A stretch of DNA of 64,000 bases, from contig CP099848.1 in NCBI GenBank assembly GCA_030062745.1, positions 4,040,685-4,104,684 on the forward strand, in the 5' to 3' direction. Source of the stretch: Capitulum mitella (Eukaryota; Arthropoda; Thecostraca; Pollicipedomorpha; Pollicipedidae). Below are positions 46,054 to 57,500 of the stretch, piece after piece. The translations under genes and the position numbers were made by a program. The notes beneath the pieces were generated by a model. The model had not been told where the DNA came from and did no database searches. It saw only the letters and a list, made by a program, of their open reading frames with translations. Position 1 is the stretch's first letter. Each line of letters begins with the position of its first letter.

Positions 46054-48419
46054 GTCGGAACAAAACAATGACAATAGACCTTCGCCCCCTACATGCCAAG
46101 CCTTTCAGTCACCACAGCGTCATCGGCTGGGGATGGTTGGTTGGTCTGGGCTTAGCGTGCACGGCTACTTGAGTAAAACCCGGTGAAATAAAGAATTAGT
46201 GATACAGCACACTGCTGCTTCCCAGCAGCTCCAGTGCCATTTCCCAGTCCAGCAAGAGCTTACCAGAGCGTACAAATGCCTCCAATGCGCCGGGCCGTTA
46301 ACAGGCTCATCGCTGCTAAATATTAGTTCACGTCTTTGGCCGTAATGATAAGCATCGCAAATATTTATGTATTAAAAAAGAAAACATATAGATATGTTAC
46401 GAAGTGCAGTCAACACGTCGCCAGTGATAAAATATATAAAGTGCATGTGTTTTTAAGGTCAAGAAGTAAAAAAATAACTTTTTAAGTATATTTTCTTGGG
46501 CGAGTGGAACTGCTGATTTGTTCGGTAAGAACCGACCCAAATGAGTACAACTGACTTTCATTATCACCCTCCCTGCTATGAAACTGCTCCAAGAGATGCA
46601 AGTCTTGGCAATAATGTATGGAAGGTCTGGTGTAACAACACAGACATAAACTATTGCTGACTTTGGCGACGTTTGCCAGCTGGCAGTGGTGGTCAGTACT
46701 GACAACCGCTGGTCTTATGTACCGGGGCGAATTGATCCTGCTGATATAACAGTGATTAACATTCCCTTGTTTAAAACGTTGTATAGCAGGTCAGTGAGTT
46801 AACCATGGAGCCCGAGACATCCCAAACCTTTACGTTTTAATAACGTCTTGGGCGAACAGCAGAACGGCCATCAACGCCAAAGGGCTATTTCGTGGCCTTC
46901 GTCGCTCCCAGTTCGCTCGTGCCAATCCCGGCGGATGCCAGAACAAAGTCGAAGTGGATGAATGTGTTCGGGCCGTAACTCACCTCCACATGAAACCTGG
47001 ACGACCACGACTACTGATCAGGAATGTATATTTTATAGCGAAACCGAGTCAATTCGACCTGCATCGTAAATAGCTTTGACGAAGACATTTGCAACATTTT
47101 CAAAGCACGCGCCATTAAATGTGACCACATGTGCCTTTTTGATAACAGGAAGCTCATGCCAACACCGCCGACATTTCAACATTTGTACGCCCAGCCACAT
47201 CTTAATATCATTGCAGTAACGACCTAGACGTTTATCCGCAAATAAATACAACACGAGTACCTAAACACCTAGGCACATATAACCACTGACCAAACAGTTG
47301 GACGTTTAGGCACATATCAATCCTGTCTATGCGAGGACGTCTAGGCACATATACACGTGACGATGAGTTAGCGGCCTCTCGGCGGAGGCCAGCGTGCCGG
47401 ACACTGCGCAGCGGCCGGAAGCGCACGGACACCTCACAGGCGACACGCAGCAGAGGTGCGGACGCGGCAGCTGCCGTCGTTGACGGCGCCGCCGGAGGCC
47501 AGGCTGCGCGGAGCCGGGCGCCGGCGGCTCCGACCTGTTTCAGCGGACCTGGTCGGGACCAGTTCTGAAAGGACCGGGCCCGATCCGCATTTCCGAACCA
47601 GGGCAGGTTCGGCTCCACGGGCCGAAGTGGGTCCGGCTCGACGACAGTGTGACAGAGTGGCACCGGACAGCACAGTGAACCAAGGCGGGCTGAACTCGAG
47701 TAATCAGACGGGTTCAGTTCGCACAATCACGTGGTCGTCTGGGGAATGCCAGAGTCGGCAGGACCCTTCAACTCAAGAGGGCCTGACCTGACCACCGACG
47801 CCGGACGTCACAGATGGGCGGTGCCTTCAACAGTCAACACAATGATACCGATCTCCGGTTCCCGGCCCCGGCACGGAGCTGGGCCGGACACACAGCGCCA
47901 GGACCGTCGAGCGGGACCCCGGGACGCCCCAGGGGCGCCCAGGCAGCCGCTTCCCGCACCGCCGCCACAGCGCTACCACACCGCCGCCACACAGGCGCCA
48001 CACCGCCGCCACACAGGCGCCACACCGCCGACACATCGGCACCACTCCGCCGCCACATTGGCGCCGTGCGCTAGAGACAAAAGCCGTTGGAATCGATCTC
48101 CTCGCAGTCGAACAAGCAGCTACACGCCCTGCAACGGCTACCTGCGTCCGGCTGCCGTTTTGACGGCTGGATTAACGTCTCTCGGGCGCGGCCGAACCCG
48201 GCGGCTGGCCCGCTCTCCCTCTCTGCACGGCTCCGAGCTCTCTCCTTCTCCGCACGGCTCCGAGCTCTCTCTCTGCACGGCTCTGAGCCCAGCGCAGCTC
48301 GCCGCCTCGGCCCGCTGCGAGGTGGACATCCCGAGGCGGCTGCGAACCGCGCGTCCCGCGTCTGCCGAGGAGCCAGCGCGCCGGGACCGCCGTACAGCAA
48401 GCAGCGCCGAGTCGGCCGC
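46054..48419. other. Intergenic between GGCT and the DPP10-like gene
   Basis: Near 46128-46160 there is a further partial 'GGTTGGTTGGTCTGGGCTTA' repeat. About 47960-48060 has four 20-bp units 'CACACCGCCGCCACACAGGC'. 48210-48290 has three 27-bp 'GCACGGCTCCGAGCTCTCTC' units. CpG frequency is normal from 46000 on, consistent with a promoter region for GGCT. No gene recognised. Confidence 0.5.
47975..48065. repeat. 20-bp tandem repeat
   Basis: Repeats of 'CCGCCGCCACACAGGCGCCA' and variants, four to five units. Confidence 0.8.
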
Positions 48420-48542
48420 TCAGGCGTCCGGCAGCAGCTGCTCCAGATCGGGCGGCAGGAGACACCCGTCCAGGTACTGGTCCACAGTGTTGTACAGGTG
48501 CTCCAGCACGCCGGACAGCGCGTGCGGCTGGTCAGGATAGAT
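48420..48542 (-). CDS. DPP10-like terminal exon
   Basis: Acceptor 'GGCCCGGTTCCAG'. 40 codons 'IYPDQPHALSGVLEHLYNTV' to 'LPPDLEQLLPDA', then TGA. It matches the C-terminus of vertebrate DPP10 ('VYPDEGH'). Confidence 0.92.
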   Translation of the reverse strand: MYPDQPHALSGVLEHLYNTVDQYLDGCLLPPDLEQLLPDA

Positions 48543-51500
48543 CTGGAACCGGGCCGGAACCGAGCCGTGGCGCTTCACGCAGATACGAAATACACAAGGC
48601 ATCCAGCGATGCAAAAGTGTTTGCGAGCCCTGCCGAACACAGGGCCCTCATTCTAGCTATGGCAGCTAAAACGCAGAACGAAACGAAAAACAAAGGCGCC
48701 CCTTAGGGTACACGCCTTATTCGGTGTGTGGCCCGCGCTCCATTAACCTCACGGGATTCACTTACAGTGATGTAGTCTGAATCACAAACGAACTCGAGGA
48801 AAACTCAGACAAAAAGTAAAATATTGAAAATGGTTAGGAACGACCTATGCAAAATGCTGGATAAACTAAAAAGCACTTTACGCTCGTCGCCACTGACCAT
48901 TTGCCTGAAGAGAACGCCGGCCATCTCCAGCCAGCGGGATAGCAGGAAGGTGTGCTGCACGCTGACGGTGACGTCAGCGGTGCCGTGCACCAACAACAGC
49001 CGTCTGTTGGCGAGGCCGGCCGCCCATTGGCTGCCGTCCTCCTCCGAGTAGCGGCGCTGGCTGTCGTCGAGCAGACCCAGCCGTCGCTCGCTGGCGGCCG
49101 ACGCTGTGAAGAGGTCAGAGGTCACGGCTACATGACCCCAGCCAGGGGATATCGCGACCCTTCGACGAGGTGTTACGGCTCTCTAGCGGGGTATCACGAT
49201 CTAAGACCGGGTACCGTGGCCTCAGAAAAGGTACTGTGGTCCTAGAACGATGCGTCGTGGACACGTGACATCCACGGTCTGCACTGACAGGTCGCAGTCA
49301 ACCAGTCACTTTCTGGGAAGCAAGGCTGACTTATTTCAGCTTCCACAAAACACATACCTACGTCACCCAGTGGTTCTGACGAAACGCACGAAACTCGTAG
49401 CGTGGTAGGCTGAGAGTGACATTTTTCATCCAAACAAACATGTGGCGTGATAGAACAAAAAGGAACAAAAAACTGTGAGCTAGACTGTTTGTGAGAGAAG
49501 ACAAAGATGCCGCTAGACGCGAGGGCACCCACCGTAGTTCCGCCACGACGTGATCGGGGCGATGGCGACGGCGCAGTTGAGCGGCTTCTGGTGGTGCGCC
49601 AGCAGCCGCAGCGCCAGCAGCGCGCCGTACCCGCTGCCGGCGGCCACCACCTTCTGCGGCGTCACGAACCGCAGCGTCGCCGTCAGGTTGGCGACCGCGT
49701 CGCGGAGGTCGGCCGCGTCGGCCGCGGACGTCCACGGGCCGGCCGGCGCCGACAGCGCCACGTCCGCCACCACCATCTGTCGCTGCGAGGCCAGGTAGGA
49801 GGCCCAGTCGACCGACCAGCGGTGGCCGCGCGCGGCCGGCCCGGCCGGCCGCACCACCATCGGGTACACCAGCTGGTCGCCGTGGCGGTACTGCGGCGGC
49901 ACCAGCAGCCGCACCAGCGCCGTCCGGCCGGAGGCCAGCAGCAGCCGCAAGCAGCGCGCCGCCGGCACCGACGCGTTGGCGGCGGCGGCGCGGAGCCGCG
50001 TGTTGTTGCGCAGCAGTGCCATCTGTGGAGCCCCGGCCGAACTGACAGTTACATGAGGCACCGCGGGGCCCATACAGAGCAGCGCGTAGTGTCGGGCGCT
50101 GGCGCTGAAGACGGCGTCGTGGTAGAGGCACAGGTCGGAGTGAGGGCTCCCCGGGGCCGTGATCTGACTGCAGGTCATGCAGTGGGGCACGACTGACGCC
50201 GCCGAACCGGTCGAAGTCACCCTGAACAGGTGCCGCTGGCCCGGCTGGTCCGGCAACGAGGAGAGGTAGTATCTGAAACAGGACAATCACTGATAGGATT
50301 GCATCCCTAGTGTTACACCAGCGTCCTTTGATTTGTTAACCTGAATGAATTTCATTAATGTAGACAGAAAAATTACGTGAATGAAAAAGTACGCAAATCG
50401 GCCAGACGTTGCTGGACGCATACTTTACGTCCCAAACTCTTTTTGCGAATTCAGAATGCAAGGAAGGTCATTCGGTTTGAAACAGCGGTGGGGTGGTTGA
50501 AGAACATAGCCGTCTGAACACGTAGTTTTTGCATATTAAGCAATTGGAGATAATCTTGCAAAAACTCGGAAATGGGGGTACACCCTTTTGATCCGTGAAG
50601 CTGCTTGAAGTACTCACATAAAGTCGTCGCCACACGCTAATATCTCCACATCCATGCCATCCTCTGTGATCTGGTCCACAGTCCTGGTCAGCACATTAAC
50701 CTGTAAATGTAAGAAGAAGCCAACTCGAATTATCCGTGAAAACCGCCTTTCCGGCAGCACACATACTCCTCTTGTAAGGCTCTAGGACCAAACCCACTTT
50801 AATCGCGATAAGTTTTCCACGTCTCTGGAGCACTCCGATAACTTTACAGCGGAAATATTGTATTGCCAGATACCGTCGGGGGCGCTCCGCGGTGGTGCTC
50901 AGCACCAATGGTGAGGATCAGCTGGAGAGCGAATTCAGACTTGTGCTGATCTCGAATTGCCCCCCTTCGCCACGCCACCCGTTGCTTAACCTTTTCCGAC
51001 AGGTCAACCCGTCCAACAAGGGCGGATATAGGAAGGAAAGGTTACGCCAACGGAATTCCCTCGTATGCTGTTCAAGCAGCCGTTCCCGAGGGTAAACGAC
51101 CATAAAAATGTCTGGTAAATGCTGTTTAGAACGCCAACGAAAACGGCTGCTTAAACTGCAGCACATGAGAAAACATGAGCAACATTAACTTCCCTTCCTG
51201 TGCCCGCCCTCGCCGAAAGAGGTGAGCTGCCGAAGGGTCGGAAGACAAGTGGCGTGACGAAAGGGGATAACTCGGAGTTAGACCACAGGTCTGAGAGTGA
51301 CCAACTACGCCTGGTTGGTTGGTTGGTTATTGGGGCTTAGGGCCGCACCGACTGCAGGGTCATTCGGCGCCCACCCAACTACGCCTGGATCATCAGGCTC
51401 CTACTCCTGTGGGAGTGGACACAGTGGGACACTGTGTTCCCACTCGGCACACAGTGGGGAAAAAAAAACAGCAGAAAAAGAACACGAGGACACTCAACCG

Positions 51501-54500
51501 CCCACACTGAACAATTGGTACGAAAGCAAAGCCGAGCATCCACAGTTCTTTCGATGGACACATGGGCCAAAACATAGCCAAAACGTAACGCAAATGTGGC
51601 TCCGGCATCGGCGCGCTGTGTCGAGACCAGGCCCGCCGGCGGACTTACCTTGACGATCTGAGGCGGGCCGTCGCCGCCGTCCACCGGCGAGTCTCGGAGC
51701 AGCAGCGACCGGCCGTCCGGACAAACCGCCGGCGGGGGCTCGATCTCCAGCCAGCCGCCCGGCGCCTCCCTCCGGTACACCTGCCGCGACGGGAGCCGGT
51801 CTGAGGGCTGTGTCGTCCTCACGCGGGATATCGGGCCAGGGTCTTCTCGCCCGACGGTTCAGGCCAAAGTTCTGGTCCCAGCGTCCGATCGGCGCGTATA
51901 CGTGGAAGTTTTGCACGTGCGGCTCTCACGATAGATATTTAGAAAACGTGGTCCACGCATTAACTACACAGTCTGCGTTCTGGTGGCACAACAGAAATTC
52001 GTTCAGTTTGGTCTCCAAGTTTGAAACCGCACGAGGACGCACAGAAAGACTCCGCATCGCGAATGACATTTGAAAAACAAAGCATCGGCGTCATAACACT
52101 TACAAATGCGTTTCAACAGTACTCAGTTTTCACAGGCTTCGTCAATATGGGACTATATTGCGACAAATGCCAATTTTTTAGAACAGCAAAATCTAAGAAA
52201 TGTTGCCCACTGAAGATAAACTGCTACGTGGTGGATAACGCACAATCCACTCACTACAAAAGCGGAATTCCCACACTGGCGTAATACAAGTTCACAATTT
52301 CAAGCCGTATGGTCTGGCTCTTTGTCAGTTATTTTGCTAGTGACTGACCAAATGGTTAAGATTGAGTATTGCTCTAATGGGATATAATTTGCCGTAGACT
52401 ATTTTGGGTTTCTGCTCTGGGAAGGATCCAGGGTCATCCGTATCGATTTCCTTCAGATGCAAGGCTTAAAATAAACGCCTCAACCAAGGCGAGGCCACCA
52501 AAAACTGTGGCAAATGTCATAGTTCGAACGGTTTTTGAATCCCTCGCTTGAGCTATGACCACAGCTGACAATATATCACCCGATAGCAGTTAGCACGGCA
52601 GTGAGAAGGGAATAAAAATAGAGACCGCAGATCATGAAAAGCTGAAGGCTTAGCTACTTTTAGAAAAATGGTGATGTTAGACACACGAAATGGTTCACGA
52701 ACAACAACAGAAGCAGATGATTAGGCAGCCCCTAAGGTCTCGGACAAATCTCAGACCAAACATTGCATCAGCCCGCCCTCGAGCGACACCGTCTGATGAC
52801 GACATCACGCTCCATCACGTCACATCGTCACGAACACCCCGCCACGTTCGGACTTCGCCGCCGCCTCACCGCGGCGTCACGATCCGTCACGTCACAAAGC
52901 CGCGATCGCGGCGTGACCTCACCGTCTGGCAGATCCAGTCGGGGGCCGCGCAGGCCGTGACGTGGCTGACATTCTGACGTCGGTTGTACCAGGTGATGGA
53001 GACCAAACCGTCGTCCAGCCAACGCACGCCGGCCGCGTACAGGTCCCTGACGAGGGGCGGGATCGGTGAGATATCTCACAGAGGAAGAACGCCACCGGTA
53101 TAGGTCTCTGACGAGGGACTTTATGTCTCACGGATACATGACGCCACCGATACAGGTCCCTGAAGAGGGGCGGGACTGATGAGACATGTCTTACGGAGGA
53201 GGGGGGACGCCACCGATACAGGTCCCTGACGAGGGGCAGGACTGATGAGACATGTCTCAAGAAGGAAGGACGCCACCGGTGTAGGTTCTTGACAGGGGAC
53301 AAAACCGGTGAGACATGTCTCACGGATGAAGGACAAGTGCCTATGGGGGGGGGGGCTGGCGAGACATGTATCACTGTGGCAGGACGCCACCAGTGCTAGC
53401 ATGACAGCGGATATGAAACGGAATCAGTGCAAGACCGGGCCATAGCATAGCGGGGTGTACCGGAAAATTGACGGAGTCCATAAGAACGCTGCCTAAAAGA
53501 GGAAAGTGCGACTGTTATATGAACGTCAACGCTTGTGGTTCCGAAGCCTCAGCGTTTTCCAGCTGAAGTCAGACGGGACGTTTCTCAAACGTCACAAAGA
53601 AGCTATGACGTGGGACGGACATCGCTCGGTTCCGCTTCACTGACGGCGGCGTGTGGGCGTCACCGCCTCGGGCGGTCTGCCGACGGCGGGCAGGCCTGGA
53701 AGACCCAGCTTCTGTAGCGGGGAAGGGAATACGGTGTGCTCACTGCTGGGCTGTAGGTGGGAAGAATACGGTGTACTTAATATTGAACTATAGCGGAAAA
53801 GGGGGGGGGGACGGGGAGAGAGCGTTGTACTCACTGCTGGACTGCAGGGGCGGGGGGAGCAGAACACGGTGTATTCATTGTTGGACTGTAACGGGGGAGA
53901 ACAAGGTGTATTGCTGGTGTATTGCTGGTGTATTATTGGTGTACTGCTGGACGGTAACGGGAGGAGAACACGAAGCACTCACTGCTGGACTGTAACGGGG
54001 GAGAGAACACGGTGTACTCACCGCTGGACTGCAACGTGGGGGAGAACACGGTGTACTCACTGCTGGGCGAGCGGCTCCGGCGGCTGGACGGTGCTGTACT
54101 TCATCTGCCGCGGCTCCGAGACGTTTACCACGGTGACGGTCAACACGGGATTCACCACGCCGGCCTGCCGAAGGACCGGCGCTGGTCGAAGCTCGCGCGA
54201 AAAGCTCCAGACCATCGCCGAGAGACAAATCTCTGCTGGCACTGGCTGGAGCACACTTTCCTCCCCGCTACCGATGACATGGTGACTGAGAGACCCCCGG
54301 TTCGGCTTCGGATCCACTTGAACAAATGCCTGAGCCCATTTCCTGAGAATATTGTCCCTTCAGCTTTGAAACGCCATATCGACCGCAAAGACTTGGGATT
54401 CGAGTTGCAGTGGCGCTGATATCATGCGAAAATAGCGCTCAACGCCCAAATCCCCAAATCCACACCGCATCAAAACCGGCGGGGACCCCTTGAGCCCATC

Positions 54501-57500
54501 GCGCGACGGCGGCCGTACCATCGGGTACTTGATGGCGTGCACCGTCGGGTACTTGGGACTGCGCGCGGGCCCGTACACGGTGTACGGCAGGTCGGGCGTG
54601 GCCGTGCTGTTGATGGTGAAGTAAAGCAGACTGCTGCCGTCGGGTGACGGCCACACGGCCCGGTCCGAGCGAAGGATGTGCTCTGCCGCGCACACCGTCC
54701 GGGCGATGACGTCACAGACGCAGACAGACGGCAGTGGCGTCACAGCACGGGAGATCCGGGACGATGGCGTCGCAGTTCCAGACCGGCATGGCCGTGGTGG
54801 TATGGCAGAAGGCGGGGTCAGGTCATAGTCCCGGACAGAACGCGGGGTACCGTTACAACACGCGGCAAACGGAACAATGCTGCAATCCAATACAGACAGG
54901 ATGGTGACATCTGACGCAAAAGGTAATAATGAGTGCTGATGCTTTGTCCGACAGGCGTGACATTGGCTTCACAAGCAAAAAGGTAGACAACGCACCAAAA
55001 GCTCAGACGGGCGGGAAACAAGTACATGAGGCCCAGACGACGGGGAAAGTCGGAATACTGCCGAAAGCGCCAGGGGAAAAATCACATGAGACAACACGCT
55101 AAATTTCAAAGATCGGCAATGCAGGCATGCACAGTACGGACGAAGGCATTTCATAGAATTATCGACGGTGACGAGATCCAGATGACGTCGATTCGAGACG
55201 TCCCACGTACCACCGGTGGACCGGTACACTACGACGGTGGGTCAGTAAGCCACGTCCCCCGTTCAGCACTCCCTTACTCACGTGTCCCGACACAACGGAC
55301 CGGTACACACGTATCGCGGTACGGCGGCCCAGTACCCCATGTATCCTGATACTGATTAACACCCCAAGTAACCCGGTACATCCGACCGCTACCCCATGTG
55401 CCGCGTCACAGCGGACCGGTACTCCATGTACCGCGGTACAGCGGACAGGCGCCCACGTGCCCCAATACCGCGGGCCTGCCCCCACGTACCGCGGTAGAGC
55501 GGGTCGGCGGCGCCGTGGTACACGGAGCCGGGCCGGCCGTCTCCCGTGACTGCCAGGGCGTCCGCGCTGTCCGCCCGCTGCTTGTAGTAGAGGTTGTTGT
55601 CGTGCACGAAGAAGAGGGCGGCGGGCGGCGCGCCGCGGCCGGCCGGCAGCCAGGCGGCGAGCTGCAGCCGCAGCTGGCGGCGCTCCGGCTTCCGCGGGCC
55701 GGGCCGCAGCGCCGCCGTGTACCTGACGAACGACGGACGCACGGCGCCGGTACAGCCGGGTACACGACCCGGACAGTGCTGGTACAGCGGCGGTACAACC
55801 GGGCAGACGACCCGGACAACATCGCTACGAACGACGACGGACCGGTTAAGGACCCGCATTAAGGGAACAAACTGCCGTTGCAGTAATGGGACAATGATGG
55901 GAAAGTACCGGAACAGCTGAAAATATGTCCAGAACAGGACCGGTAGAAATGATGGTGAGATTAGGTGCAGTTTCGGCATATCGGAGGAGGCGACTGGAAA
56001 TGCGGGGATATAATTGGTCCCGGACTGCACAAAATCACTTAAGATCGGAGTACGACGAGTGCAGAGAAAAACAGAAAATGACACACATGAAAATAGAGAA
56101 AAACGGAACAGTACCGGTGCAGACGGGAAAGTGAAAGTGATCACGGAAAAGGATCGGCCAGACGAAAAAATGGGATAATTGATTATTACAACAGAAATTG
56201 CATGTAAACAAAAACATGCATCGCCAAGAGCAGCATTCGATGCCTTCAAGAGTAATACACTTCTGGGTGATGAGGAGCACCTATACCAAGGGCAACAGCG
56301 TGAGAGCGGGTTTGTCGCACAAGGCAACATGCATCTGTGAGACAGAGCACTTGGTGAACAAAGGTTGTGCAGACCATACAGAGACAGGATGGAGTTGCTG
56401 TGGCCATAATAATGCGGCTTATGCCCAGGCCTTGACGGGAATGGTACAATACGGTCCCCGTGTGGATACACCATGTTGGACGTTAATTTGCTTTTGACGG
56501 GCAACTGCATTACCATGCATACCACCAAAGTCTAACGTCGACAACAGTTCGGTGTGGAGAAGGTTCCGCTCGTATGGACTGAGTGCAATTGCTTGCTGCG
56601 CAGATCGAGAACAAGCAAGAACGCTGACTCCCCTCCACGACTCCCATAACCGTTACCGATTTTCGCACGACCACGCCACAGCTACATACATCTTCGAAAT
56701 GGATCGAGCGAAGACGAATGCGCGACCACCCACTGGTGGCAGCTGCCAGAGACTTTTTAGCCACCCTTTTCTCATCCAATATCTCGCCAAACCGCAGCCA
56801 TTTGTCTCCGTCGCTCGAAGCGCACCACTCGCAAATCAAGCTACATAATTACGGAAGGAAATCAAACCAAATTAAGCGCAACTTTGAAGCATGAAATAGC
56901 TCCAGCGGACTCTGTTGACGTCTGGAGAGCTCTGTTCGACAGTTCCGTGGAATTCCGCAGCCCGAGAGGTGACAGTCGCCTCGGGCCAATGAAATCACTG
57001 AGCAGAAGTTTATCGCAATGTGATTAACTACGCAGCTGCGTGGGGCCGAGGAGACTGCTGAGCAGAAGAGAATCATAAGGTAATTAACTAGGAGGGATGG
57101 GTCACCAAACCATCGCTCGTCTCCTTTGTTCTGCTTCCTTCGGCCAAAAACGGCAGAATGGAAGAAGCTGAAAACAACCTTTTACTGAGCAAGCCAGCGT
57201 GAAACGAACAAAGGGGCCTTGGAAGTAGGTGGACCCAATTAAAGACCTACGATCAAAGACCAAAATTCATAGGCGCGAAAAATTTGCAACGGCGTGTCAA
57301 CACCAAGCGCGTTTAACCCTATTCCCGGAGGGGTAGACGGTATGGTCGATTCCCGACGGGGGGGGGGGGCGGATTCGGCCCCCCCTCGAGATCTCGAGAA
57401 CTACTCGTCCGATTTCATCGCAACAAACGGCAATCGATTTGATGTGACGTAAACTACATTTTTACAAAAAGAAATTTTCAAAATTTTGGAAAGTGTAGAT

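Noticed and set aside
46258-46330. Upstream GGCT exon starting 'MSLLTARR' with a GTAAGC donor (minus strand)
   Set aside because: The YGSN exon already has its own well-placed ATG at 46053; the upstream segment has no homology and could at most be untranslated leader.
49507-50196. 229-codon plus-strand ORF
   Set aside because: Antisense shadow of the DPP10-like large exon; low-complexity Arg/Gly/Gln composition.
56041-56085. Candidate missing DPP10-like exon ('LHSSYSDLK' on the minus strand)
   Set aside because: Residues look family-like but there is no AG acceptor in front of it and a stop follows immediately.
55389-56528. 379-codon minus-strand ORF
   Set aside because: Only its 3' part is the DPP10-like exon 55722-55490; the rest is intron read through without conserved residues.
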